A DNA stretch of 32,612 bases. Origin: an uncultured Prochlorococcus sp. (lineage in GTDB: Bacteria; Cyanobacteriota; Cyanobacteriia; PCC-6307; Cyanobiaceae). Positions 24,747-32,612 of this stretch are shown one piece after another. The notes under the pieces are model-generated. The model saw nothing but the letters and a program-made list of their open reading frames with translations. It searched no databases and was not told the DNA's origin. How positions within the stretch are numbered: the first letter of the stretch is position 1; every line of letters begins with the position of its first letter. The translations under genes were made by a program, and so were the position numbers. Location: contig CACJCK010000016.1 in assembly GCA_902591865.1 (NCBI GenBank), forward strand, positions 1 through 32,612, given 5' to 3'.

Positions 24747-26135
24747 TTATTGAAACTTTTTCATATCTACTTTATTAAAAATCAATGCAATAAAAAGAAT
24801 TGCGAATGTAATAAGGGCACAAATTTCTGTCCAATAATCTAACCCAATTTTAGAAATCATTAGTGGTGCAAGAACTGTGAATAGTCCCCCAGAAAGAATT
24901 AACTGAGCGAATAGCTGTTTTGACGTAAAAATTGGTAAAGTCATAGAAATATTTTTAGGATCTGCAAGCCTCAAAAGAAGTAACCCAGAAGCTACTACAC
25001 CTGTAGAATTCCCAAACTCTATCAAACTTTTTTCAAACCAATAATCATCAAAAATAAAGTATGCGAAATAAGCAATACAGATTAAATTCCATAGTAATCC
25101 GAAAATAGTAAACATTAAAATCAGTATCCAATTATTAAAAACAACTGCAATATCTAAACTCGCCATAGCTGTAAAAATCAGTAAGTCTGTGGATAAAATA
25201 CCAATCTCTCTTTGTAGAATATTTGAAATCAATTCTGTATTTTTGGTTTTCTCTAAAATATATCTAATAAGGAGCGAACCTATAAGTATATAAGGAAATA
25301 CTGGTAGTGAAAAAATAATTTCCTTCGAAAAATCACCAAAAAAACTTGAAATATACCTTAAAAATTTAAGGAGCACAACACCAAAAGAAATTGCCAAACC
25401 GGAGAAACCAAGATTTATAATAAAAATTCTTAGATCTGCAAAAATCCCTATCTTATTTTTTCCCTTTAGAGTATCATTTTGTTCAAGAATTTCTTCAGTA
25501 TCTGAGAGACCTAAGGTTCTACCAAGAAAAATAAATATGCTACCCAATATTGAAGAAGACAAAAGACCCATTGTTGCCATAGCCAAACCAAGATCTAAAC
25601 CATTTGGGAAACCTAGTTTATTAAAACTTTCACCGATTATTGATGCAGCTCCATGACCACCCTCAAAACCGACCTCTATTAAACATCCCATCAGAGGATT
25701 TGCATCCATAGATGGGGGCAGAAAATATTTAACAACAAGACCGCCAACAAAAAATTGTCCAAAACCTAGTGAAAGAGCCAAAAGAAATTGATTAAAAATT
25801 GGTTTAACTAAACCATTGATGTTGGGGATAGGTCTTCCCATCATTAAAGTTGCGAAGACTAATGATAAAAGAGGAGTAGGAAAATTACTCCAAACATTGA
25901 TTGTCTCTTTTGGTAAAAAGTGTATCGCTCCAAATGGTCCTATAGATATACCTAAAATTCCTGATATTACTGCTATCGGTAATCCAAATCTCTCAAGTTG
26001 AACAGCTAGTTTAAATTTCCTTCCAAAAATCAACAAAAAAAATATAATTAATAATCCAAAAAAACTTATTAAAAGAGAATTTGAAAAAATATCATTATTC
26101 TGAAAATAAATAATATTCAATGATTTCAAAAACAT
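24747..26135 (-). CDS. gltS: Sodium/glutamate symporter, GltS family
   Basis: A 462-residue polytopic protein with about 12 hydrophobic segments. The paired re-entrant motif GFEGGHGAASIIGESF (about residue 154) is the GltS signature (GGHG), and FGNSTGVVASGLLLLRLADP is its counterpart in the second half, giving the inverted-repeat transporter architecture. Expected function is Na+-coupled uptake of glutamate or a related organic anion at the plasma membrane. ATG at 26135. It is downstream of pcb on the same strand, but a strong terminator separates the two. Confidence 0.9.
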   Translation of the reverse strand: MFLKSLNIIYFQNNDIFSNSLLISFFGLLIIFFLLIFGRKFKLAVQLERFGLPIAVISGILGISIGPFGAIHFLPKETINVWSNFPTPLLSLVFATLMMGRPIPNINGLVKPIFNQFLLALSLGFGQFFVGGLVVKYFLPPSMDANPLMGCLIEVGFEGGHGAASIIGESFNKLGFPNGLDLGLAMATMGLLSSSILGSIFIFLGRTLGLSDTEEILEQNDTLKGKNKIGIFADLRIFIINLGFSGLAISFGVVLLKFLRYISSFFGDFSKEIIFSLPVFPYILIGSLLIRYILEKTKNTELISNILQREIGILSTDLLIFTAMASLDIAVVFNNWILILMFTIFGLLWNLICIAYFAYFIFDDYWFEKSLIEFGNSTGVVASGLLLLRLADPKNISMTLPIFTSKQLFAQLILSGGLFTVLAPLMISKIGLDYWTEICALITFAILFIALIFNKVDMKKFQ

Positions 26136-26176
26136 ATAATTCTAAATCTAAATTAATAAACAAAATTTTTCAAATA

Positions 26177-26203
26177 AAAAGGCTCCTGTAAGAGGAGCCT
26201 TTT
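26177..26203 (-). terminator. Rho-independent terminator of pcb
   Basis: AAAAGGCTCCT (26177-26187) pairs perfectly with AGGAGCCTTTT (26193-26203) around loop GTAAG: an 11-bp stem with a GC-rich core. On the minus strand the T tract continues as TTTTTATTTG, right after the pcb stop (25 bases). It is the best terminator in the window and should isolate pcb mRNA from gltS. Confidence 0.88.
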
Positions 26204-26227
26204 GATATTAGTAATGAAATTTGTGAA

Positions 26228-27286
26228 TTAATCTTTAAGAGTAACAGTTGCACTATCAATATTACTGATAGCATTTGTAACTCTCTTGAAATCAAAGCCT
26301 AGGGCTCTTAAAGCATGCCATAGATGACCTTGAATAAAGAAGAATCCAAAATAGTAATGAACATTAGCTAACCACGCCCTTGAAGTGTACTCACCATCAG
26401 GAAGATCAACTGTATCTACCCAATAAGGTGAAATACTGAATTTTAATTCAAGTGGTTCACCAAAGAATTCAGTTGGATAAACTGTTGTGTTAGCTGCACT
26501 CCAGAAGGCTGCAATAATAGCCATCCAGCCTATTCCTGCTAGTGACCATGAGAGAACAGCTTCTGCAGAAAGAAGTCCTTTACCTTTAAATTTGGTATAT
26601 TCACCAACTTGCTTAGTAGCAATATGCCAAGCACCACCTGTAATCTCAACAAAAGCAAGGAAAGCATGACCTCCCATTACTTCTTCAAGACTATCGATAG
26701 TCAAAAAGTCTGTTTGGTGATTCCAAATTTTGGCCAAATTTAATTCATACTCAACCTGTCTTACAGATCCAATAGCTGGATCATAAATTCCATGAACCCT
26801 TGCCCATTCAACAAAAGCTATAACTGCGAAACCAAGAATAATTAGATGGTGACCAAGAATAAATGTCAATTTGTCTGGATTATCCCATTCAATATTGAAT
26901 TTTCTGGCTCTTGCGACATCAGAATCTTCTAGATTTCCAGGAAGAAGTAAAGAATGTAAAAGTCCTCCGGCTGCTAAAACCATAGAAGAAACTAAGTGAA
27001 CTATTGCTATCGCTAGAACAGGTTTAGTATCTCCCATCGCAACACCATTAGCATCAAACCCTATTCCAAGAGTTGCCAAATGAGGAAGAACGATTAAAGG
27101 TTGATGACCCATTGGGACACTTGGGTCAAATCGTGAAAGTTCAAAAAGGGTGAATGCACCCGCCCAGAAAACAATTAATCCTGCATGAGCTACATGAGCA
27201 GCAATGAATTTTCCGGAGCGATTTGCTACACCTGAATTACCAGCCCACCATCCATAGGTAGTATCTGGATTTCCATAGGTTTGCAT
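26228..27286 (-). CDS. pcbA: Pcb divinyl-chlorophyll a/b antenna protein
   Basis: A 352-residue six-helix thylakoid membrane protein of the CP43/IsiA/Pcb family, the main light-harvesting antenna of Prochlorococcus. It begins [20 protein letters not shown] and carries the chlorophyll-binding His residues in helix pairs: [91 protein letters not shown]. The large lumenal loop E of CP43 is absent, as in Pcb. ATG at 27286 with no clear Shine-Dalgarno. It ends at a strong terminator. High-light strains carry a single pcb gene. Confidence 0.97.
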   Translation of the reverse strand: MQTYGNPDTTYGWWAGNSGVANRSGKFIAAHVAHAGLIVFWAGAFTLFELSRFDPSVPMGHQPLIVLPHLATLGIGFDANGVAMGDTKPVLAIAIVHLVSSMVLAAGGLLHSLLLPGNLEDSDVARARKFNIEWDNPDKLTFILGHHLIILGFAVIAFVEWARVHGIYDPAIGSVRQVEYELNLAKIWNHQTDFLTIDSLEEVMGGHAFLAFVEITGGAWHIATKQVGEYTKFKGKGLLSAEAVLSWSLAGIGWMAIIAAFWSAANTTVYPTEFFGEPLELKFSISPYWVDTVDLPDGEYTSRAWLANVHYYFGFFFIQGHLWHALRALGFDFKRVTNAISNIDSATVTLKD

Positions 27287-27616
27287 TTAGGAATTGATTA
27301 GCTTAAACGTTTTGAGAATACTTTAAATTTAATCAAACAGTTGAATTCATAACAAAATTGTAAAGGTTAGTAATCCAAGCTATTACTATACAAAAAATCT
27401 TCAGAAGGCAATCCGATAGCAAAGAAGGTAGATTTAATGTAGAAAAATTATTCTCAGAGTAATAAGTTTCATAAAATAAACCAGCATTTCTCAATTCAAA
27501 TAAGTTTAATAAATTTCATTTTGCTGACATAAAACGATGTTTTGTTTCATTAAACCACCCTGATTATTGCCTCATTCTCAAACAATTATTAAATATTGGA
27601 TAACACATCTAATATT
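27287..27616. other. Intergenic region between pcb and a divergent small ORF
   Basis: A long AT-rich spacer holding the pcb promoter and leader (candidate at 27385-27411, leader about 90 nt) and, in the right half, presumably the promoter of the small plus-strand ORF. I see no tRNA, known sRNA motif or strong hairpin. Confidence 0.5.
27385..27411 (-). promoter_or_regulatory. Candidate pcb promoter
   Basis: On the minus strand TTGCCT (27406-27411) and TATAGT (27385-27390) are 15 bases apart, giving a predicted start near 27377 and a 5' leader of about 90 nt. The spacer is short, so confidence is modest. Confidence 0.3.
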
Positions 27617-27793
27617 ATGACTACTTCTCAAGAGTCTTCTAGAAAATTTTCACTAGAAATGAAATCTGAAGTTCATTACAAAAAGGCTGCAAAATCATAC
27701 AGAAAATCAAAACAATATATTAATATGATTAATTTATATCCAACATTGCAAAACACTCTAATTGAGTGCAAGGATGAGAATCTAATAATATAG
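27617..27793 (+). CDS. Small ORF divergent from pcb, uncertain
   Basis: A peptide of 58 residues from ATG 27617 (65 from TTG 27596). It is polar and basic in the middle (HYKKAAKSYRKSKQYINMIN), with no signal or membrane segment and no recognisable motif. Codon use and composition are compatible with coding in this AT-rich genome, but nothing proves it. It stands alone on its strand. Confidence 0.4.
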   Translation: MTTSQESSRKFSLEMKSEVHYKKAAKSYRKSKQYINMINLYPTLQNTLIECKDENLII

Positions 27794-27833
27794 AAATTTT
27801 TCATATTTTTCCAAATCAATCAAAAAATATATT

Positions 27834-28064
27834 TTATGCTGCAATATTGTGTCCTTCAAAATAAAATTTATTAATTATTTTTCTGCACATTTTTATATTG
27901 TATAGCGCTTTAGGTTTCCAAGGTTTTTTCTGACCAATTGGGGAGCTTTTCCAGTGAATCCCAGGTTTAAGTATTCCATTTTCACGTAAACAAGAAAGTT
28001 CAATTTCAGTTATTCCTAGTTGTTCCGCGGTTAACTCAGATGAGCTCCATATATCCCCTAACAT
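27834..28064 (-). CDS. Small excisionase/MerR-like helix-turn-helix protein (tentative)
   Basis: A 76-residue protein. SSSELTAEQLGITEIELSCL followed by RENGILKPGIHWK matches the plan of Xis/MerR-type winged helices: a helix, LG turn, recognition helix, then a wing with L.PG.HW. The last part (PWKPKALYNIKMCRKIINKF) is basic. Such proteins bind DNA as small regulators or recombination directionality factors. No integrase is nearby, so a transcriptional role is more likely. ATG at 28064. No partner gene is evident. Confidence 0.6.
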   Translation of the reverse strand: MLGDIWSSSELTAEQLGITEIELSCLRENGILKPGIHWKSSPIGQKKPWKPKALYNIKMCRKIINKFYFEGHNIAA

Positions 28065-28199
28065 TGAATTAAGTAAATATTATTAATCCTTAGTAACGTT
28101 AATTTTATTTTTTTGAAAGGGGTAAAAATTTTAAATAATTATTAAGTAACAATAAACCTAGTATTTATCAAGAAAGATATTTGAAAGATTTATGTAAAA

Positions 28200-28499
28200 T
28201 TAAGAGATATTGAATAAAGAATCTTCATTAATATATATCTCATCTATACCTTCTCGATTATTGCTGGATTTATAGTTAACGTATTCTTCAGTAATAGACT
28301 CAAGCTTTGGGAGATTGATCCAACCCTTGTGCCAATTTCCACTATTTATTAGTTCTTCGTAAGTAGTTTTTAAATTAATTTCAGAATCAAGTACAGAAAC
28401 CATTAAAAAAGTAATATTTCCTTTTTCTCTAGTTTTATTTACTAAAACAAAATGTCTTAATCCATTTATGGTTTTATTAGAAGTCCAGAAATTTTCCAT
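28200..28499 (-). CDS. Small Trp-containing conserved protein, unknown
   Basis: A 99-residue soluble protein. NFWTSNKTINGLRHFVLVNK, then FLMVSVLDSEINLKTTYEEL, and GNWHKGWINLPK are reminiscent of small Trp-rich cyanobacterial proteins of the TIGR02450 type, which share W...HF and W..GW anchor points, but the match is loose. It is the third gene of the hisS unit: the previous stop is 2 bases upstream. ATG at 28499. Confidence 0.65.
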   Translation of the reverse strand: MENFWTSNKTINGLRHFVLVNKTREKGNITFLMVSVLDSEINLKTTYEELINSGNWHKGWINLPKLESITEEYVNYKSSNNREGIDEIYINEDSLFNIS

Positions 28500-28501
28500 A
28501 A

Positions 28502-28792
28502 TTATTTTTTCTTAAGGTTCCTCTCAGCATTTTCTCTAGATATTTTCTTATATTCTTTTCTAATTTCCTTTAATAAAAGTTTTCTTCTATCCATATATTC
28601 AACAGAATCTTGTTTTGATAAGTTATATCTTTCTTTTTTAGTTAAATTCATCCAATTATTAAGATTCTTCTTATTGAAAGTTGTTAAATTTTTGGCCTTA
28701 AAAATTTTTTGTTTACTATTAAATTTAAAAAAAATTCTTAAATTAAGGAAAATAAAAATAAAAAGAAAAATTATCACTAAATTCAAGAGCAT
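28502..28792 (-). CDS. Small membrane-anchored basic protein
   Basis: A protein of about 96 residues. One N-terminal hydrophobic helix (LLNLVIIFLFIFIFLNLRIFF) is followed by a strongly basic helical tail (NLTKKERYNLSKQDSVEYMD, KEIRKEYKKISRENAERNLK). It looks like a type II anchored or plasma-membrane protein with a cytoplasmic basic domain. The ATG at 28792 overlaps the hisS stop as TGATG, so translation is probably coupled to hisS. A GTG one codon upstream is possible. No family is recognised. Confidence 0.7.
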   Translation of the reverse strand: MLLNLVIIFLFIFIFLNLRIFFKFNSKQKIFKAKNLTTFNKKNLNNWMNLTKKERYNLSKQDSVEYMDRRKLLLKEIRKEYKKISRENAERNLKKK

Positions 28793-30072
28793 CACTTTTC
28801 AAGTAAGTAATTATTTATCCACTTTTCTAATTCAATATCATTCTCTAAAGAAATAACCTCTTCTTTATTCCCATTAGCCGATTTATCAAAGAGCCTTATA
28901 ATGAATTCCCTTTTAGTCGCTTCATCATCACCAATGACAATAATACTTTTAGATTTTAGTTTATTAGCCTTTTTAAATTGTTTAGAGAATGAAGATCCAC
29001 TTAAATCCAACTCAACTAACAAATCATAATTTCTTAATTTTCTTGATAGATCCATAGCTAATGGTTCAGCAATGAAGCCTTGATTAATAATATAAATATC
29101 AGTATTTCTTGGAACTTCGAGATCTTTTCCCGCTAGTAAAATTAATCTTTCTAGACCAATAGCGAAACCAATTGCAGGGGTATTTGGCCCTCCCATTTGT
29201 TTTATTAAATTGTCGTATCTTCCTCCTCCGCAAACTGTAGCTTGAGAGCCTAGAGCGCCACTAGTAATTTCAAAGGCTGTATGGGTGTAATAATCTAAAC
29301 CTCTTACTAGATTAAAATTTTCAACGTAAGGTATTTTTAAAACCTCTAATTGTTTTTTAAAGTCTGAATATCTTTTATGACTTTTTTCAGACAAAAAATT
29401 AAATAATTTTGGTGCATTTTTAAGAGCTTTTTTTGTTTGAGTATCTTTAGAGTCCAAAATCCTTAAAGGATTTTTAGTAATCCTATTCTGAGAATCTAAA
29501 TCTAGAGAATTTTTATTAATTTCTAGCCATTTTAAAAAAGATTTCTGAAAATTTAATCTATCACTTACATCACCTAATGTATTTATTTCAAGATTAAGTT
29601 CTTTTATACCTAATTTACCCAAAACATCCCAAGCTAAAGCAACAATTTCAACATCACTTCTAACTGAATCGTATCCTATAAACTCAACACCTAACTGATG
29701 AAACTGTCTTTGCCTGCCTGCTTGAGGTCTTTCATATCGAAACATAGGGCCCATGTACCAAAGTTTCTGAAGAGGATTAGACGACATACCATTTTGTATT
29801 AACGCTCGCGCAACGGAAGCAGTTCCTTCAGGCCTAAGAGTGCAGGATCTTTCTCCCCTATCAAGAAAAGTATACATTTCCTTACTGACAACATCTGTTC
29901 CTTCACCAATTCCTCTTATAAATAATTCGGTCATTTCCAATATTGGTGTTCTTATTTCTTTGATGGATGCTCTTGCAAGCTGCTCTAATAAAATTTTCTC
30001 GACGTTTTGCCACTTTATTAATTGATTAGGCAATAGGTCGACCGTTCCTCTAAGATTTTTTAGGTTATTCAA
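28792..30072 (-). CDS. hisS: Histidyl-tRNA synthetase
   Basis: A 426-residue class II synthetase that charges tRNA-His. Motif 1 region is around RTPILEMTELF (41-51). Motif 2 is MFRYERPQAGRQRQFHQLGV (110-129). The histidine-specific loops LVRGLDYYTHTAFEI (255-269) and GGGRYDNLI, and motif 3 AIGFAIGLERLIL (300-312), are all intact. LRPEGTASVAR (79-89) contacts histidine. The anticodon-binding domain follows from about residue 325. The start is TTG at 30072, giving MNNLKNLRGTVDLLP, the normal HisRS opening. First gene of a three-gene unit with two small genes. Confidence 0.97.
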   Translation of the reverse strand: MNNLKNLRGTVDLLPNQLIKWQNVEKILLEQLARASIKEIRTPILEMTELFIRGIGEGTDVVSKEMYTFLDRGERSCTLRPEGTASVARALIQNGMSSNPLQKLWYMGPMFRYERPQAGRQRQFHQLGVEFIGYDSVRSDVEIVALAWDVLGKLGIKELNLEINTLGDVSDRLNFQKSFLKWLEINKNSLDLDSQNRITKNPLRILDSKDTQTKKALKNAPKLFNFLSEKSHKRYSDFKKQLEVLKIPYVENFNLVRGLDYYTHTAFEITSGALGSQATVCGGGRYDNLIKQMGGPNTPAIGFAIGLERLILLAGKDLEVPRNTDIYIINQGFIAEPLAMDLSRKLRNYDLLVELDLSGSSFSKQFKKANKLKSKSIIVIGDDEATKREFIIRLFDKSANGNKEEVISLENDIELEKWINNYLLEK

Positions 30073-30170
30073 AGTTCTAGAAAATAATTCAAAATTTTTA
30101 ATTCAAGTAGAAATTAATCTTTGATTGATTGTTATGTGAGACAATTTTAATTTAACATTTAGAAAATCTA

Positions 30171-30593
30171 TTGGAAATTAATAAAAATAAAGAGAATCTG
30201 CATTGCGGTACAAAACCAAAAAAAATTGCTTTTGGAATAGCACCATTAGGTATAATCTCAATAGGAATAGTACCAATGGGGGTAATAAGCATTGGAATAG
30301 TCCCAATGGGAGTATTTTCTTTTGGGGCAGTAGCAATGGGAATAGTCAATTTATCAGTAGTTGGGATGGGAATTATCTCTGCGGGAGTTACTACTATGGG
30401 AATATGGGAGTATTCACCTAATTCTCAAAACAATCATCATAATCATTCCAAACAGATTTCAAATTCAAGCAAAGAAAATATGATGTCAGATCTATTTAAC
30501 ACTAAACGAGAAGCTGAAAAGGCTGCCTTAAAATACGGATGTATTGGAGCACATAAAATGGGTAAAAAATGGATGCCTTGTAAGATGCACTAG
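30171..30593 (+). CDS. Twelve-pentad repeat protein with DUF3721-like Cys tail
   Basis: A 140-residue protein. After a short polar N-terminus with one Cys (HCGTKPK), residues 22-81 are twelve consecutive five-residue units of form G-[IVA]-x-x-[MILF] (GIAPL GIISI GIVPM GVISI and so on; one unit starts with Ser). This is either a stacked beta-solenoid or a membrane glycine-repeat. A His/Asn linker (NNHHNHSK) leads to a tail AEKAALKYGCIGAHKMGKKW followed by MPCKMH, which matches the cyanobacterial DUF3721 ending (C.GAH.MG..WMPC) with potential metal ligands. The start is TTG at 30171; a TAA lies six codons upstream. Function unknown. Confidence 0.8.
   Translation: MEINKNKENLHCGTKPKKIAFGIAPLGIISIGIVPMGVISIGIVPMGVFSFGAVAMGIVNLSVVGMGIISAGVTTMGIWEYSPNSQNNHHNHSKQISNSSKENMMSDLFNTKREAEKAALKYGCIGAHKMGKKWMPCKMH
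30234..30413 (+). repeat. Fifteen-base-period coding repeat (12 units)
   Basis: The 180 bases that encode the twelve pentads repeat with period 15 and more strongly 30; for example GGAATAGTACCAATGGG and GGAATAGTCCCAATGGG lie 30 bases apart. The similarity at DNA level suggests recent unit duplication or strong codon constraint. Confidence 0.8.
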
Positions 30594-30623
30594 ATATTTT
30601 CTTAGTCATAAATTTATTAAATA

Positions 30624-31403
30624 TTAATTCAAAATCTCTACTATAAAATCAAGATTTTTTGCCTCATCAGTAGTTAATTTTCTTGACCAAGCTCCTCGTA
30701 CAGGACTATTCCATCTGAACCCAGCATTTTTAGCTAAAGACCTATCTTCGTAACTAATAAGAGCCTTGTATAAAAACCTTGGTTCGGTAGCTTTAAGTAA
30801 AAGCTCCTCTAAATTATCGCATTTTTTGAAGACCTCAGATATGTAAAAGCAATCAGATAAAGCTCTATGTAAATTCCAAACTGGTATTGAAAAAGATAAA
30901 GCTAGATCAGTTACTGAGGGTCTATTTTTTAGTGATTTTTGAAAAGACCAATTGATATCCTCCAAACTGCATATCCATTTTTTATTAAGTTTAGGTAATT
31001 TTCCTTTCCCAAACCATTTCTTATCAAACTCTACATTATGCGCGACGATGAAATCCGCACAATCAACAAGTTTCATAAAGAAGTTCAATCCATCTTCCCA
31101 TGGTTGAGAGATACTAGTTACTTCAGCAGGTATACCATTCACATGTTCGGCTTCATTATTATTAACTGGAAATAAAAATGAAACTTGTGAAAGTACGCAC
31201 TTAAAAGATACATCAAACAAAATACAACCTATCTCTATCACTTCATCTTTGTTTTCGTCTAAACCTGTTGTTTCTGTATCAAGAATTAAAATTTTTTCAA
31301 TTTTTTTATTTTGATTAGCAACACTCTCTTCAGAGGAATAACTGATAACTTGATCCTGAAGAATATCCAATTGATTTAATTCTTTTTTGTTAGATAGATC
31401 CAA
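30624..31403 (-). CDS. DnaQ-like 3'-5' exonuclease with extra C-terminal domain
   Basis: A 259-residue protein. The DEDDh exonuclease core runs from about residue 36: ILILDTETTGL (ExoI, Asp and Glu), FIVAHNVEFDKKW (ExoII), and LHRALSDCF (ExoIII, His and Asp). HVNGIPAEVTSIS is typical of the Pol III epsilon group. After about residue 205 a separate segment SYEDRSLAKNAGFRWNSPVR, then GAWSRKL, resembles DUF5710-like modules that recur in DNA-processing proteins. It lacks the polymerase-binding tail of true DnaQ. The start is TTG at 31403; a TAA is immediately upstream. Stands alone between two plus-strand genes. Confidence 0.88.
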   Translation of the reverse strand: MDLSNKKELNQLDILQDQVISYSSEESVANQNKKIEKILILDTETTGLDENKDEVIEIGCILFDVSFKCVLSQVSFLFPVNNNEAEHVNGIPAEVTSISQPWEDGLNFFMKLVDCADFIVAHNVEFDKKWFGKGKLPKLNKKWICSLEDINWSFQKSLKNRPSVTDLALSFSIPVWNLHRALSDCFYISEVFKKCDNLEELLLKATEPRFLYKALISYEDRSLAKNAGFRWNSPVRGAWSRKLTTDEAKNLDFIVEILN

Positions 31404-31520
31404 TTAGCTGAAAACACTTTCATTTATCTTGACGCATTTAATAAAAATTTCTCTTAAATTAATATAAATTAAGATTCATAATTGGAAAATAAATTTTAAA
31501 ACATTTTTAGGTTATGAAAG

Positions 31521-32243
31521 ATGACTTTTACAAAATATCAATTTAATAATTTTTGTTATTGGCCTTCAAATCCTAAAAAAATTGTCGAATTTATTGGTGG
31601 AAGTTATCTAGCTTCTAAACCAAATTTAACTTATAAAAGATTCATAGAGAGTTTGATTGATAAAAACTATGCAGTACATGCATATAAATACACTCCACAA
31701 TTCGATCACCAACAACTTGCTATTAAAGCATGGAGGGATTTCAAGAATTGCAGATTATCTTTATCCAAGAGAATAGGAGCATCAATTCCTTCAATTAGAA
31801 TTGGTCATAGCCTAGGCTGCAAACTTCATCTAATTTCCCCTGATGGTGGAAGAAATTGCGAAAAATTCATATCAATAAGTTTTAATAACTTCAGTGCTAA
31901 CAAATCTATTCCATTATTGAAACAAATTTCTCAGAAATTAGAATTCAAAAGTGAATTCAGCCCAAGCCCTGAAAGAACTTTGCGATTAATTGAAAAAACA
32001 TATAATCAAAAAAATAACTTCCTAATAAAATTCAACTTAGACGAATTAGATCAAACAGATAAATTATTTTCTTGTCTGAAAGCAAGAAAAGAAGATAATT
32101 CTAAGGGGGTAATGTTAAAAGGTACACACACTATAATTGCAAGTGCAGGACTAAGAGAAAATTTTTTAGGAGACTGGGCCGATGATGAATTCAAAAGAAA
32201 TACTATAAAAAAAATTTCCAATTTAATTGATGAATCAGATTAG
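31521..32243 (+). CDS. DUF1350 alpha/beta-hydrolase-like protein
   Basis: A 240-residue protein of the plant/cyanobacterial DUF1350 family. [20 protein letters not shown] (about 25-44) and [15 protein letters not shown] with a GHSLG nucleophile-elbow-like motif (about 92-106) indicate an alpha/beta-hydrolase fold. A possible late His is in KGTHTII (about 200). Plant homologues are plastid proteins. The substrate is unknown. ATG at 31521. The stop overlaps the acs stop by 4 bases, tail to tail. Confidence 0.85.
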   Translation: MTFTKYQFNNFCYWPSNPKKIVEFIGGSYLASKPNLTYKRFIESLIDKNYAVHAYKYTPQFDHQQLAIKAWRDFKNCRLSLSKRIGASIPSIRIGHSLGCKLHLISPDGGRNCEKFISISFNNFSANKSIPLLKQISQKLEFKSEFSPSPERTLRLIEKTYNQKNNFLIKFNLDELDQTDKLFSCLKARKEDNSKGVMLKGTHTIIASAGLRENFLGDWADDEFKRNTIKKISNLIDESD

Positions 32244-32612
32244 GATAATTCTTTCAGTTTTTCCAATACAGAACTATCCTCAAGAGTACTTATATCACCA
32301 CTAATTTTTTCTCCGGCAGCCAAAGATCTTAAAATTCGCCTCATAATTTTTCCACTACGTGTTTTAGGAAGAGAGTCTGAAATTATAATTTTTTCAGGCT
32401 TTGCGATAATTCCAATTTCATTAACAACATGTTTCTTTAAATTCTCTATTAATTCTGAAGAACTTTTCACGTCTTTCTCTAGAGATACAAAGGCAACTAT
32501 AACTTCACCTTTTAAATCATCTTTTTTGCCAACAACTGCAGACTCTGCAACTGATTTATGACTTACCAAAGCAGATTCTATCTCCATTGTTCCTAACCGA
32601 TGTCCCGAAACA
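32240..32612 (-). CDS. acs: Acetyl-CoA synthetase, C-terminal part
   Basis: The minus-strand frame is open to the window edge, so only the last 123 or so residues are seen. [20 protein letters not shown] is the hinge and start of the mobile C-terminal domain of acyl-CoA synthetases, and [14 protein letters not shown] carries the catalytic Lys that is acetylated in regulated Acs enzymes. It makes acetyl-CoA from acetate, ATP and CoA. Acetate specificity is inferred from the similarity of this domain to Acs; the adenylation domain lies beyond the window. Confidence 0.9.
   Translation of the reverse strand, partial: VSGHRLGTMEIESALVSHKSVAESAVVGKKDDLKGEVIVAFVSLEKDVKSSSELIENLKKHVVNEIGIIAKPEKIIISDSLPKTRSGKIMRRILRSLAAGEKISGDISTLEDSSVLEKLKELS

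Noticed and set aside
30203..30421. Alternative plus-strand frame in the pentad-repeat gene, Gly/Ser/Asn-rich
   Set aside because: A second frame of a DNA repeat is also repetitive; the frame with the DUF3721-like tail and full length is the real one.

Overview
The window looks like chromosomal DNA of a high-light-adapted Prochlorococcus. It is very AT-rich and gene-dense. It carries a Pcb chlorophyll a/b antenna gene, a plant-type lycopene cyclase, a Tic20/Ycf60 homologue, a lumenal pentapeptide protein and many short picocyanobacterial proteins without known function. From memory, the order pcb, gltS, small ORF, GST, GIY-YIG protein, SDR, lycopene cyclase matches the pcb-to-crtL stretch of strain MED4. 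I see no transposase, integrase, CRISPR array or prophage, so this is mostly core genome. I cannot place the strain within the high-light clades.

Left part (1-6.4 kb): the 3' end of a MORN-repeat gene, tRNA-Ser(UGA), three short membrane or secreted proteins, tic20, glyoxalase I (gloA), a two-gene unit (ribbon-helix-helix-like protein plus GIY-YIG-like protein) behind a cluster of palindromes, a lumenal pentapeptide protein, a GMC flavo-oxidoreductase and a DUF2811 protein.

Middle part (6.7-18.9 kb): a sirohydrochlorin chelatase (CbiX type) diverges from an FAD-linked oxidase followed by a SulP anion transporter. Convergent to these is a minus-strand sulfur unit, metY then metA, which makes homocysteine by direct sulfhydrylation of an activated homoserine. 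Next come a conserved unknown and an NAD-binding glycerol-3-phosphate-dehydrogenase-like protein. The latter is divergent from a glucosylglycerol-3-phosphate phosphatase (ggpP/stpA), which is followed by an ArsS-type radical SAM gene. Then come a Fur regulator and an isochorismatase-family hydrolase.

Right part (18.9-32.6 kb): an MscS channel, a protochlorophyllide-reductase-like SDR, lycopene cyclase plus a second SDR, a GIY-YIG/membrane fusion, GST, a GltS transporter and pcb with a strong terminator. After these come small unknowns, hisS with two coupled small genes, a pentad-repeat/DUF3721 protein, a DnaQ-like exonuclease, a DUF1350 protein and the 3' end of acetyl-CoA synthetase.

The most notable items are: the twelve perfect-period pentads joined to a Cys/His tail (30171-30593); the ggpP / GpsA-like divergent pair with no synthase in view; the RHH / GIY-YIG pair with phased palindromes; the POR-like SDR with Leu where the essential POR Cys is expected; and a trio of DnaA-box-like sites downstream of cbiX. 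About a third of the genes appear to start at TTG or GTG.
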